DNA of 64,000 bases from Flagellimonas oceani (GTDB lineage: Bacteria; Bacteroidota; Bacteroidia; Flavobacteriales; Flavobacteriaceae), in assembly GCF_011068285.1 (NCBI RefSeq), contig NZ_CP049616.1, positions 1,468,501-1,532,500 of the forward strand, given 5' to 3'. The stretch's first letter is position 1. The number at the start of each line of letters is the position of its first letter. The position numbers and the translations under genes were made by a program. A model generated the notes under the pieces. It saw only the letters and a list, made by a program, of their open reading frames with translations. It did not search any database and was not told the origin of the DNA. This document shows, one piece after another, positions 9,434 to 18,395 of this stretch.

Positions 9434-9775
9434 TTATAGCAGGCTCGAAATGTTCTCCGGAGGCCTTCCCACAACTGCTTTTTTCCCGTTGACAACAATA
9501 GGCCGTTCTATTAATTTGGGGTTTTCGGCCATTGCGGCAATCACTTCATCGTCGGTCAAGGTTTTACCCTTGAACTTTTCTTTCCAGATGGCCTCGGTCT
9601 TTCGAACCAAATCTATAGGAGCAATCCCCAAATATTGGACCAAAGTTTTCAATTCTTCCTTGCTGGGCACCTCGTCCAAGTATTTTACCACTTCGAATTC
9701 CTTTCCAGATTTTTCCAAGATGGCAAATCCCTCTCGGGATTTTCTGCATCGTGGGTTATGGTATATCTTAATCAT
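9434..9775 (-). CDS. ArsC/Spx-family thioredoxin-fold protein (arsenate reductase-like)
   Basis: 113 residues, the normal size for ArsC/YffB/Spx proteins. The N-terminus IYHNPRCRKSRE carries the single catalytic-type cysteine (Cys10), and the C-terminal region has the family's Arg in LIERPIV and the GRPPE motif. It has one N-terminal Cys rather than the Spx CxxC pair, so the reductase branch is more likely than a transcriptional Spx. The glutaredoxin-dependent arsenate reduction role is by family and no other ars genes are nearby. The gene starts 10 bases after prfB on the same strand, so the two are probably co-transcribed. Confidence 0.85.
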   Translation of the reverse strand: MIKIYHNPRCRKSREGFAILEKSGKEFEVVKYLDEVPSKEELKTLVQYLGIAPIDLVRKTEAIWKEKFKGKTLTDDEVIAAMAENPKLIERPIVVNGKKAVVGRPPENISSLL

Positions 9776-9785
9776 GATTGTCTAT

Positions 9786-10887
9786 TTAATCTTGTTCTTC
9801 CTTTTGCCCCATCATCATCAGATAGGCCTTTAAAAATGCATCAAGGTCACCGTCCATTACGGCATCAACGTTGCCCGTTTCCTCACCTGTGCGTACATCT
9901 TTTACCAATTTATAGGGATGCATCACGTAGTTACGGATTTGTGAACCCCATTCGATCTTCATTTTGGAAGATTCTATTTCGGCACGGGCCTCTTGTTTTT
10001 TACGAAGTTCAATTTCGTACAGTTGGGATTTCAACATTTTCATGGCCGTGGCCCTGTTATCGTGCTGTGAGCGCGAATCCGAACACGAAATTTGAATGCC
10101 GGTAGGTTTGTGAACCAATTGTACCTTGGTCTCCACCTTGTTCACATTTTGTCCGCCAGCGCCACTGGAACGTGCGGTGGTGATCTCTATTTCCGAAGGA
10201 TTTACCTCTATCTCGATACTATCGTCCACCAATGGATATACATAGACCGAGGCAAATGATGTATGCCTTTTGGCATTGCTATCAAAAGGGGAGATGCGTA
10301 CCAAACGATGCACCCCGTTCTCACCTTTGAGCCATCCAAAGGCATATTCCCCTTCAATTTCCAACGTAACGGTTTTGATTCCGGCCACATCACCTTCTTG
10401 GTAATTGAGTTCCTTGATTTTGTAGCCATTTTTTTCGGCCCACATCATGTACATGCGCATCAGCATGGATGCCCAGTCACAACTTTCAGTACCACCGGCA
10501 CCAGCGGTTATCTGTAGCACGGCCGTAAGCTCATCGCCTTCGTCCGATAGCATATTGCGGAACTCCAACTTTTCGATGGCAAGTTGGGCTTTGTTGAACT
10601 GTTTGGAGACTTCATCTTCCGATACCTCACCAGCTTGCTGAAACTCCATAAGGACTTCAAGGTCGCCGACCAACGTTTTGGCCTCTTCAAAATCCTCTAC
10701 CCATTTCTTTTTGGATTTGATGGACTGCATTTGTAATTGGGCCTCTTGTGGATTGTTCCAAAAACCGGGAGCAAGCGTTTTTTCTTCCTCGTTCTCTATT
10801 TCAATAAGTTTGGCATCAATGTCAAAGATACCTCCTTAACGCACCAAGGCGCTCAATAAGATCTTTCTGCTGATCTGTAGTTACCAT
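9786..10887 (-). CDS. prfB: Peptide chain release factor 2 with programmed +1 frameshift
   Basis: Complement of 9786-10823 joined to 10825-10887. The ATG at 10887 opens 21 codons that end in CTT TGA C (TGA at 10824-10822). An internal Shine-Dalgarno AGGAGGT sits just upstream of CTTTGAC, the classical RF2 autoregulatory site. Skipping one T continues as GAC ATT GAT GCC and gives 366 residues, close to the usual 365. RF2 recognises UAA/UGA: SPF tripeptide in [12 protein letters not shown] and GGQ peptidyl-hydrolysis motif in [11 protein letters not shown] are present. Low RF2 lets the ribosome stall at the in-frame UGA and shift, restoring supply. The following ArsC-family gene is likely in the same transcript. 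Confidence 0.97.
10822..10838 (-). promoter_or_regulatory. Programmed +1 frameshift signal of prfB
   Basis: On the minus strand: AGGAGG, a 2-3-base spacer, then CTT TGA C. It combines a Shine-Dalgarno stimulator, a slippery CUU codon and a slow UGA stop with 3' C, as in the known RF2 sites. Confidence 0.95.
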
Positions 10888-11099
10888 GTAATATATTTTG
10901 GGGTAAAAATAAGTTTCTTTTTAAGTATTAAGGAATACAATGGTTAAAATTTTAACCTGAAAAGACGGCGGAAAAATAGAAATATGCAAAATCCCCCGTT
11001 CCATTTTGTCAATTTTAGTTTTACCATTACTTATGGAATTAGGGGAATGATTTTTAAAAATGATTTCCATACTTTTAAGGACAATATATCAACCAGATT

Positions 11100-13502
11100 A
11101 TGAAGAACACAACTACGCTCATTGCCTTATTTTACTTTGTGTGCTCTTGTGTAGGGGCACAAACGTTCGAAAAAACGAAGGATTTTCAAAAATTCAGTGG
11201 CTATTTCAATTTTTTCTATGATGATTCAACCGATAAAATGTACCTCCAAGTTGATGATTTGGAAAAGGACTTTTTATATGTCTATTCGCTGAGCAGTGGA
11301 ATCGGGAGCAACGACATCGGATTAGATCGTGGACAGTTGGGCAACGAACAAGTAGTGTTTTTTCGCAAAGCAGGAAAAAAACTGCTGTTGGTACAGCCGA
11401 ATTTGGAATTTAGGGCCATCACCGATAACGAATTGGAGCGTAAATCCGTGGAACAAGCCTTTGCCAAATCCATTTTGGAAGGTTTTGAAATTGCGGAAGA
11501 ATCCAAAGGAAGCTACCTTATAGACATCACCGATTTTTTGATGAGGGATGCCCATGGGGTGTCCGATCGTTTAAAAAGAGGAAAACAAGGCTCCTACAGT
11601 TTGGATAAATCCAAAAGTGCCTGGGCTTTCGACCGTACCAAAGCATTCCCCAAAAATATTGAGTTCGATGTGACGCTAACGTTCAAAGGTGACCCGCAGG
11701 GCGCTTGGATTCGCTCCGTTACACCCACACCGAGTTTGGTCACAGTGGCACAGCATCATTCATTTATAGAATTACCGGACGATAATTTTGAAAAAAGGCT
11801 TTATGACCCAAGAAGTGGGGGATACCCATTCTCCTACTACGACTATGCGACACCTGTTCAGGAATCGCTGGTGAAACGTTTTATAAGAAGGCACCGGCTA
11901 AAAAAGAAAGACCCGAACGCAGAGGTGAGCGAAGCAGTTGAGCCCATTGTATATTACTTGGACAACGGGACTCCGGAGCCCATCCGTTCCGCATTAATGG
12001 AAGGTGGCAAATGGTGGAACCAGGCCTTTGAAGCGGCAGGCTTCAAGAATGCCTTTCAAATGAGGATATTGCCCGATGATGCAGACCCGTTGGACATCAG
12101 GTATAATGTAGTGCAATGGGTACACCGTTCCACTCGTGGATGGAGCTACGGGGCAAGTGTAGTGGATCCAAGGACGGGAGAAATCCTTAAGGGCCATGTG
12201 AGTTTGGGCAGTTTGCGCATCCGTCAAGATTTTATGATCGCCCAAGCCTTGATGAACAAACCATTTGAAGAAAGGGACGATAACTACGAGCCCATGTTGC
12301 AACTGGCATTGGCCAGGATACGCCAACTTTCCGCGCACGAAATCGGACACACCCTCGGATTTACACACAACTTTGCCGCCAGCACCAATGACAGGGCCTC
12401 CGTAATGGATTACCCGCACCCACAATTTGAGTTAGACGGAGGTAAAATCAGTTTTGACAATGCTTACGATACAGGAATCGGGGAATGGGACAAAGTAATA
12501 GTTGCCTATGCCTATTCAGACTTTCCGAACGGGACAAACGAAAAAGAGGCATTGAACGCTATCCTAAAGAAAGCCCAGGACGATGGTCTTCGCTACATAT
12601 CCGATAGCGATGCACGCCCTAAAGGTGGAGCACATGTTTTGGCTCATCTTTGGGACAATGGCAAGAGCGCCAGCCAAGAGTTGGAAGCGATGCTGAAAAT
12701 AAGAGAGAAAGCCATCAAAAACTTTTCGGTGGACAATATTAAAACGGGCGAAGCCTATTCCGTTCTGGAAGATGTATTTGTACCTATTTACTTCTTCCAT
12801 AGATACCAGACAGAAGCCGTTTCCAAGGTCATCGGCGGATTGGATTATAATTACGCGGTTAAGGATGGTGGTCAAACCCCCGTTAAACCAGTAAATGAGG
12901 TGGTTCAGGAGGCAGCAATGCAATCCATACTAAGGACATTGGATGCCGAAACAATCGCCGTTCCAAAGGATAAATTGAACCTTTTTCCGCCAAGAGCCAT
13001 TGGTTTTGGTCGTTCCAGGGAATCCTTTAAAGGAAGAACAGGAGTGAGTTTTGATGCACTTTCCGTAGCCGAAACCGCAGCGGACATGACCTTGGAACTA
13101 TTGCTTCATCCTGAGCGAGCTTCCCGTTTGATCCAGCAAAAAAGCTTGGATAAGAACCAAATGGGGTTAAAAGAAGTACTGGATGAAACCATAAAAGGCA
13201 CATTTGACCTTTCCCATCGTGATGATTACGAAGCAGAAGTTCAGAATACCATCAACTTTAGGGTGCTCTATCACATCATGAACCTAGCCGCCCACGATGA
13301 AGTACATCCGCAGGTAAATGCTATTGCAAATGAAACTTTGAACGATTTAAAAACCCAATTGTTGACAGATGGTAAAAATGCAATCTCTTCGGAAATGGTA
13401 AAAAGAATTGATGCATTTATGAAGAAGCCATCCGAATTCGAACTTATTCCAGTTTCCACAATTCCAGATGGTTCGCCCATTGGAATGGACTGTATGGACT
13501 AA
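11100..13502 (+). CDS. Exported zinc-dependent metalloprotease (DUF5117/DUF5118/M10-like)
   Basis: 800 residues. The signal peptide MKNTTTLIALFYFVCSC...GAQ is followed by DUF5118/DUF5117-type N-terminal regions and a metzincin-like catalytic region. HEIGHTLGFTHN (about residues 412-423) supplies the extended HExxHxxGxxH zinc site, and SVMDYPHP follows as the likely Met-turn region. This large family is abundant in Bacteroidota and presumed to degrade proteins outside the inner membrane; the specific substrate is unknown. It ends 8 bases before the threonine aldolase start, so they likely share a transcript. Confidence 0.9.
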   Translation: MKNTTTLIALFYFVCSCVGAQTFEKTKDFQKFSGYFNFFYDDSTDKMYLQVDDLEKDFLYVYSLSSGIGSNDIGLDRGQLGNEQVVFFRKAGKKLLLVQPNLEFRAITDNELERKSVEQAFAKSILEGFEIAEESKGSYLIDITDFLMRDAHGVSDRLKRGKQGSYSLDKSKSAWAFDRTKAFPKNIEFDVTLTFKGDPQGAWIRSVTPTPSLVTVAQHHSFIELPDDNFEKRLYDPRSGGYPFSYYDYATPVQESLVKRFIRRHRLKKKDPNAEVSEAVEPIVYYLDNGTPEPIRSALMEGGKWWNQAFEAAGFKNAFQMRILPDDADPLDIRYNVVQWVHRSTRGWSYGASVVDPRTGEILKGHVSLGSLRIRQDFMIAQALMNKPFEERDDNYEPMLQLALARIRQLSAHEIGHTLGFTHNFAASTNDRASVMDYPHPQFELDGGKISFDNAYDTGIGEWDKVIVAYAYSDFPNGTNEKEALNAILKKAQDDGLRYISDSDARPKGGAHVLAHLWDNGKSASQELEAMLKIREKAIKNFSVDNIKTGEAYSVLEDVFVPIYFFHRYQTEAVSKVIGGLDYNYAVKDGGQTPVKPVNEVVQEAAMQSILRTLDAETIAVPKDKLNLFPPRAIGFGRSRESFKGRTGVSFDALSVAETAADMTLELLLHPERASRLIQQKSLDKNQMGLKEVLDETIKGTFDLSHRDDYEAEVQNTINFRVLYHIMNLAAHDEVHPQVNAIANETLNDLKTQLLTDGKNAISSEMVKRIDAFMKKPSEFELIPVSTIPDGSPIGMDCMD

Positions 13503-13510
13503 ATTATTTT

Positions 13511-14536
13511 ATGGAGATAAATTTGATAAGTGACACCGTCACAAGGCCTTCAGCGGGAATGTTGGAGGCGATGATGAACGCCAAGGTAGGGGATGATGTA
13601 TTTAAAAACGACCCTACGGTAAATGAATTGGAAACAAAAGTCGCCGACTATTTTGGAATGGAAGCGGCGCTATTTTTTCCCAGCGGCACCATGACCAACC
13701 AAACGGCGATAAAAATCCATACCCAGCCCGGAGACCAGCTGATTTGTGATAAATATGCCCATATCTATAATTACGAAGGCGGTGGTGTAAGTTTTAACAG
13801 TGGGGTGTCCTGCCGATTGGTGGACGGTAACCGTGGCATGATGACCGCTGAACAGGTGGAAGCCTCCATAAACCCACCAGATTTTTATCACAGTCCTTTG
13901 ACCACATTGGTCTGTATAGAAAACACCACGAACAAAGGTGGTGGCGCCTGTTGGGATTTTGAGGAATTGAAAAAGATTCGAAAAGTTTGTGATGCCCACA
14001 ATCTAAAATATCACTTGGACGGTGCCCGACTTTGGAACGCTCTGGTGAAAAAAGGTGAAGACCCAAAAACATACGGGAAGTTGTTCGATACTATCAGCGT
14101 ATGTTTCAGCAAGGGTATGGGATGCCCCGTAGGTTCCGTTTTAGTGGGGAGCAAAGCCGATATAGATAAGGCCATACGAATCCGAAAAGTGTTCGGCGGC
14201 GGAATGCGTCAATCCGGTTTTTTGGCCGCAGCAGGTATTTATGCTCTGGAAAATAATGTAAATCGATTAGCCGAAGACCATAAAAAAGCAGCAGAAATAG
14301 GAGTGGTGCTTCAATCGTTGGATTTCATCAAAAAAGTGGAACCGATAGAGACCAATATCATCATTTTTGAAATCAATGAAGCCAAGATGTCATCGGACGC
14401 ATTTTTGGAACAATTGTCCAAAAACCAAGTATCCATTATTGGGATGGGACAGAGAAAATTGCGCATCGTGACCCATTTGGATTATACCGATGCGATGCAC
14501 GAACATTTTTTAAAAGTCTTGAAAAGTATTGGGTAA
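13511..14536 (+). CDS. ltaE: Low-specificity threonine aldolase
   Basis: 341 residues, a fold-type I PLP enzyme that cleaves threonine/allo-threonine to glycine and acetaldehyde. Start MEINLISDTVTRPS matches the family N-terminus. The PLP lysine lies in SVCFSKGMGCPVGSVL (about residue 200); the LDGARLWNA segment (about 169-177) provides the Asp that contacts the pyridine nitrogen. It is 8 bases downstream of the metalloprotease gene and probably translated from the same message. The 3' end converges with ybaB, with a REP-like palindrome in between. Confidence 0.93.
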   Translation: MEINLISDTVTRPSAGMLEAMMNAKVGDDVFKNDPTVNELETKVADYFGMEAALFFPSGTMTNQTAIKIHTQPGDQLICDKYAHIYNYEGGGVSFNSGVSCRLVDGNRGMMTAEQVEASINPPDFYHSPLTTLVCIENTTNKGGGACWDFEELKKIRKVCDAHNLKYHLDGARLWNALVKKGEDPKTYGKLFDTISVCFSKGMGCPVGSVLVGSKADIDKAIRIRKVFGGGMRQSGFLAAAGIYALENNVNRLAEDHKKAAEIGVVLQSLDFIKKVEPIETNIIIFEINEAKMSSDAFLEQLSKNQVSIIGMGQRKLRIVTHLDYTDAMHEHFLKVLKSIG

Positions 14537-14542
14537 TACATG

Positions 14543-14575
14543 CAGTTCTTGATACGCTTCGCACTCGAACTGACC
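14543..14575. repeat. REP-like palindromic repeat, copy 2 (inverted relative to copy 1)
   Basis: GATACGCTTCGCACTCGAA (14551-14569) is the exact reverse complement of 4228-4246. The copy is framed by CAGTTC (14543-14548) and GAACTG (14567-14572). Compared with copy 1, the outer stem has one C-G pair changed to G-C on both sides. Confidence 0.75.
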
Positions 14576-14589
14576 ATGATCAAGGTGTT

Positions 14590-14916
14590 TTACTTCATCA
14601 ACCCATCCATACCGGGAATATTGGGCATTCCTTCTTTGGCCACGGCCGCCAATTCGGCCTCGTTGACCTTGGTGGCTTTTTCAATGGCCTTGTTCAAGGT
14701 CAGTACCAAATAATCCTCCAACTGCTCTTTATCTTCTAAAAGGGAATCGTCTATGGCGATTGATTTTATTTCTCGATTGGCCGTCAAGGTCACTTTGAGA
14801 AGTCCATCCGAGGATGCCTCATCGATCATCACGGTGTTCAAACGTTCTTTAGTTTCTTCAACTTTTTTCTGGGTTTCTTTTATTTTACCCATCATTCCCA
14901 TTAGATCTCCAAACAT
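14590..14916 (-). CDS. ybaB: YbaB/EbfC-family nucleoid-associated protein
   Basis: 108 residues. The protein begins [26 protein letters not shown], the glycine/methionine-rich start and helix typical of YbaB, and continues with the small dimerising beta-alpha domain ([23 protein letters not shown]). YbaB proteins bind DNA and affect nucleoid structure; in many bacteria the gene is next to dnaX-recR, which is not the case here. A minus-strand TACTTTTG box lies 72 bases before the start. Confidence 0.92.
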   Translation of the reverse strand: MFGDLMGMMGKIKETQKKVEETKERLNTVMIDEASSDGLLKVTLTANREIKSIAIDDSLLEDKEQLEDYLVLTLNKAIEKATKVNEAELAAVAKEGMPNIPGMDGLMK

Positions 14917-14987
14917 ATCTTCAAATTTTAGGCTTGTCCAATCACCGTCAGACCTAGCAAAACATTAATATTTATAAAACGTATGTT

Positions 14988-14995
14988 CAAAAGTA
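14988..14995 (-). promoter_or_regulatory. Bacteroidota -7 box upstream of ybaB
   Basis: Minus-strand TACTTTTG fits TAnnTTTG. A TTTG at 15013-15016 gives 17-base spacing. The ybaB start is 72 bases downstream. Confidence 0.5.
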
Positions 14996-15019
14996 GTAAA
15001 TTGGTCAAAACTCAAACTA

Positions 15020-17158
15020 ATGAAACAAATTATTTCAAGAACTTCTATTCTGGTTTTATACCTTATTTTTGCGACCGCTTGCAAAAACAACAAAGAAGAA
15101 TCCATGAGTATAGCTCCACCTGTGGCACCTAAACATCCAACCAAACTTGAAAAGCACGGTGATGTTAGAATTGATGATTATTATTGGATGAACAATAGGG
15201 AAGACCAGCAAGTTCTTGACTATTTGAACGCCGAAAACGAGTATTTCCAAAAGATGACCGCCCACACCAAAAAGCTGCAAGAAGAACTTTTTAAGGAAAT
15301 GAAGGGCAGGATCAAGGAGGATGATTCGTCTGTTCCCTATAAACTGGATGGCTACTGGTACATTACCCGATACGAGGAGGGCAAGGAGTACCCGATATAT
15401 TCCAGAAAGAAAGAAACCTTGGAGGCCGAAGAAGAGCTGTTGTTCGATTGTAACGAAATGGCCAAGGACCATGAGTATTTCAATTTAAGAGGTGTCTCCA
15501 TCAGTCCGGACAATACCATGGCCGCTTTTGGAACCGATACCATTTCCAGAAGACAGTATAACATCCAGATCAAAAACCTAGAATCAGGTGAAATTTATCC
15601 GGATATTATTGAAAACACAACGGGAAGCTCTGTTTGGGCCAACGATAACAAGACGGTTTTCTACACTAAAAAAGACCCTGTGACCCTGCGGTCAGATAAA
15701 ATTTTCAAACATGTTTTGGGAACTTCCCAAGAGGAGGACGAATTGGTTTTCCACGAAAAGGATTCCACCTATAACACATTTGTATACAAGACCAAATCCA
15801 GAGAATACATTGTTATCGGATCTAGCAGCACGCTTACATCAGAATACAGAATTTTGCCGGCAGACGATGCAGAAGGTGAATTTAAGGTGTTCTCCCCGCG
15901 AGAAAAAGGAGTGGAGTATTCCATCTCTCATTTTGATGGGGATTTTTATGTGTTGACCAACAAGGACAAGGCGACCAACTTTAAGTTGATGAAAACGGGC
16001 GAAAGCAATACATCATCGGAGCATTGGGAAGAATTTATTCCCCACCAAGAGGATGTTCTGTTGGAAGATGTAGAGATTTTCAGGGACTATTACGTGGTTA
16101 CCGAACGTAAGAATGGCCTCAACCAAATGAAAATTGCCAAATGGGATGGTTCCGACAGTTATTACCTGCCGTTTGATAGTGAGACCTATGTTGCCGGTCC
16201 TTCCGTTAATTTGGATTTTGATACCAAAGTGCTCCGTTACTATTACAACGAAATGGGCTCTCCGTTTGCCATTATCGATTTTGACATGGAAACGCAGACC
16301 AAAACGGTGATGAAGGAACAAGAGGTTTTGGGCGGAAAGTTCGATAAGGACAACTACAAAACTGAACGTTTGTGGGCCACGGCAAGGGATGGCAAAAAAG
16401 TGCCAATTTCCATCATCTATCACAAAGATACCCCGTTGGACGGTACTAGTCCGTTGCTGCAATACGGTTATGGTTCGTACGGGGCAACGATCGACCCTTA
16501 CTTTTCATCAATCCGATTGAGTTTGTTGGACAGAGGGTTTATCTATGCCATTGCACACATTCGAGGTGGTGAATATTTGGGAAGACCTTGGTACGAGGAT
16601 GGTAAATTGTTGAACAAAAAGAACACCTTCACCGATTTTATCGATGTATCCAAATATCTGATAGACCAGAAATATACCAGTTCGGAACATTTATATGCCA
16701 TGGGAGGGTCCGCCGGTGGACTGTTGATGGGAGCCGTTATAAATATGGAGCCAGCATTGTACCATGGTGTAATTGCGGCCGTACCTTTTGTTGATGTGGT
16801 TACGACTATGCTCGATGATACCATTCCTTTGACAACAGGGGAGTACGACGAATGGGGCAATCCAAATGATAAGGAATATTACGATTACATTAAATCCTAT
16901 TCCCCGTATGACAATGTGGAAGCGAAGGACTATCCGCACCTTTATGTGTCTACCGGCCTTCACGATTCGCAAGTACAGTATTGGGAGCCCGCCAAGTGGG
17001 TCGCCAAGTTGCGCGAGTACAAAACCGATGACAACCTCATGTTTTTGGACACCAATATGGATGCCGGACACGGTGGAGCATCGGGCCGATTTGAGGCTTT
17101 GAAGGAAACCGCAAAGGAATATGCCTTTATTTTGGACCTTGAAGGAAAAGCCCTTTAA
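15020..17158 (+). CDS. ptrB: S9A-family serine oligopeptidase (oligopeptidase B), predicted lipoprotein
   Basis: 712 residues: lipoprotein signal with lipobox FATAC (Cys about 21), then a seven-bladed beta-propeller gate (about 70-430) and a C-terminal alpha/beta-hydrolase domain. Catalytic Ser in MGGSAGGLL (about residue 562), Asp expected in the VSTGLHDSQV region (about 645), His in DAGHGGASG (about 683). Oligopeptidase B cleaves short peptides after basic residues. Unlike the cytoplasmic enterobacterial enzyme, this one is predicted to be exported and lipid-anchored, as is common in Bacteroidota. Confidence 0.9.
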   Translation: MKQIISRTSILVLYLIFATACKNNKEESMSIAPPVAPKHPTKLEKHGDVRIDDYYWMNNREDQQVLDYLNAENEYFQKMTAHTKKLQEELFKEMKGRIKEDDSSVPYKLDGYWYITRYEEGKEYPIYSRKKETLEAEEELLFDCNEMAKDHEYFNLRGVSISPDNTMAAFGTDTISRRQYNIQIKNLESGEIYPDIIENTTGSSVWANDNKTVFYTKKDPVTLRSDKIFKHVLGTSQEEDELVFHEKDSTYNTFVYKTKSREYIVIGSSSTLTSEYRILPADDAEGEFKVFSPREKGVEYSISHFDGDFYVLTNKDKATNFKLMKTGESNTSSEHWEEFIPHQEDVLLEDVEIFRDYYVVTERKNGLNQMKIAKWDGSDSYYLPFDSETYVAGPSVNLDFDTKVLRYYYNEMGSPFAIIDFDMETQTKTVMKEQEVLGGKFDKDNYKTERLWATARDGKKVPISIIYHKDTPLDGTSPLLQYGYGSYGATIDPYFSSIRLSLLDRGFIYAIAHIRGGEYLGRPWYEDGKLLNKKNTFTDFIDVSKYLIDQKYTSSEHLYAMGGSAGGLLMGAVINMEPALYHGVIAAVPFVDVVTTMLDDTIPLTTGEYDEWGNPNDKEYYDYIKSYSPYDNVEAKDYPHLYVSTGLHDSQVQYWEPAKWVAKLREYKTDDNLMFLDTNMDAGHGGASGRFEALKETAKEYAFILDLEGKAL

Positions 17159-17169
17159 AAATAAAATGT

Positions 17170-17177
17170 TACATTTG
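17170..17177 (+). promoter_or_regulatory. Bacteroidota -7 box upstream of the cysteate/cysteine synthase gene
   Basis: TACATTTG matches TAnnTTTG. The ATG at 17231 is 53 bases downstream. The upstream -33 element is only weakly TTT-like. Confidence 0.55.
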
Positions 17178-17230
17178 CACGGAACAATTTTTTTATTTTT
17201 AGGGAAATTGTTCCTTACCTAATACCAGTT

Positions 17231-18271
17231 ATGAAGAAACAGATAAATGCGCACAGCAATATTCTAGACTTAATTGGAAGTACCCCCTTAGTCAAGCTAA
17301 ACAGAATTACCGCCCCACTTACTGGAAATTTTTATGCTAAACTGGAATGCTTTAATCCTGGACACTCTTCAAAAGATAGAATTGCGATTCATATTATAGA
17401 GGAGGCCGAGCGTAAAGGTATTCTTAAACCGGGTAGCACCATTATCGAGACCACATCGGGCAACACTGGCTTTAGTATAGCCATGGTCAGTATTGTAAAG
17501 GGATATAAATGTATTTTGGCCGTTAGTTCAAAATCATCCCCTGATAAAATAGATATGTTGCGTTCCATGGGGGCGAACGTATATGTTTGTCCAGCGCATG
17601 TCAGTGCGGACGACCCGCGTTCCTATTACGAAGTGGCCAAGCGTTTACACAGCGAAACACCAAATTCCATCTACATCAACCAATATTTTAACGAGTTGAA
17701 CATAGATGCACATTATTCCAGCACGGGACCGGAAATTTGGGAACAGACCAACGGTCAGATTACCCATTTAGTGGCTTGTAGCGGAACAGGTGGAACAATC
17801 TCAGGTATTGCTCGTTATCTTAAGGAGCAAAACCCGAACATCAAGATTTTGGGGGTTGATGCGTATGGTTCCGTTTTAAAAAAATATCATGAAACCGGAG
17901 AGTTCGATCACAATGAAGTGTACCCATACCGAATTGAAGGTTTGGGCAAGAATTTGATTCCGGCGGCTACCGATTTCAACGCCATTGATAGATATGTAAA
18001 GGTAACCGATGGCGAAAGCGCCCATATGGCCCGTAAATTGGCCCATACCGAAGGTATTTTTGCAGGGTATACCAGTGGTGCCGCCACTCAGGCATTGTAC
18101 CAATTGAATACCGAAGGGGAATTTACCGAGGACAGCAACGTAGTTGTTGTGTTCCCAGACCATGGCTCAAGATATATGAGCAAGGTATATAGCAACGAAT
18201 GGATGGAAAACCAAGGATTTTTCGACATTCAAAACGCCGAGGTTCCAGAAGAAATCAAGTACATTAAATAA
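17231..18271 (+). CDS. Cysteine-synthase-family PLP enzyme, probable cysteate synthase for capnine
   Basis: 346 residues of fold-type II PLP enzymes (cysteine synthase/CBS family). PLP lysine in NPGHSSKDR (about residue 49), substrate loop TTSGNTGFS (about 76-84) and phosphate-binding loop CSGTGGT (about 180-186). The family normally makes cysteine from activated serine and sulfide. Here the next gene is an alpha-oxoamine synthase that resembles the flavobacterial cysteate-fatty acyltransferase, so a cysteate-forming role (sulfite as nucleophile) is likely, but this is inference from context. A strong terminator separates the two genes and each has its own -7 box, so they are neighbours rather than one obligatory transcript. 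Confidence 0.8.
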   Translation: MKKQINAHSNILDLIGSTPLVKLNRITAPLTGNFYAKLECFNPGHSSKDRIAIHIIEEAERKGILKPGSTIIETTSGNTGFSIAMVSIVKGYKCILAVSSKSSPDKIDMLRSMGANVYVCPAHVSADDPRSYYEVAKRLHSETPNSIYINQYFNELNIDAHYSSTGPEIWEQTNGQITHLVACSGTGGTISGIARYLKEQNPNIKILGVDAYGSVLKKYHETGEFDHNEVYPYRIEGLGKNLIPAATDFNAIDRYVKVTDGESAHMARKLAHTEGIFAGYTSGAATQALYQLNTEGEFTEDSNVVVVFPDHGSRYMSKVYSNEWMENQGFFDIQNAEVPEEIKYIK

Positions 18272-18297
18272 ACCAGTACCCTATAAACACCTCAACG

Positions 18298-18327
18298 ACG
18301 GCAATGTATTCCATTGCCGTTTTTTTA
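18298..18327 (+). terminator. Rho-independent terminator after the cysteine-synthase-family gene
   Basis: Perfect 9-bp stem ACGGCAATG/CATTGCCGT with loop TATTC, followed by seven T residues. Confidence 0.93.
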
Positions 18328-18364
18328 TGTTCATAATTCTTTATGCAAGGTTCATAAAAATATA

Positions 18365-18372
18365 TACTTTTG
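18365..18372 (+). promoter_or_regulatory. Bacteroidota -7 box upstream of the acyltransferase gene
   Basis: TACTTTTG matches TAnnTTTG, with a TTTATG sequence (18340-18345) about 19 bases upstream at the -33 position. The start codon is 23 bases downstream. Confidence 0.6.
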
Positions 18373-18395
18373 CAGATGAATTAATATTAAGGTAG

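Noticed and set aside
9786..10730. prfB as a 5'-truncated gene or pseudogene
   Set aside because: The upstream 21 codons and frameshift site complete it to 366 residues.
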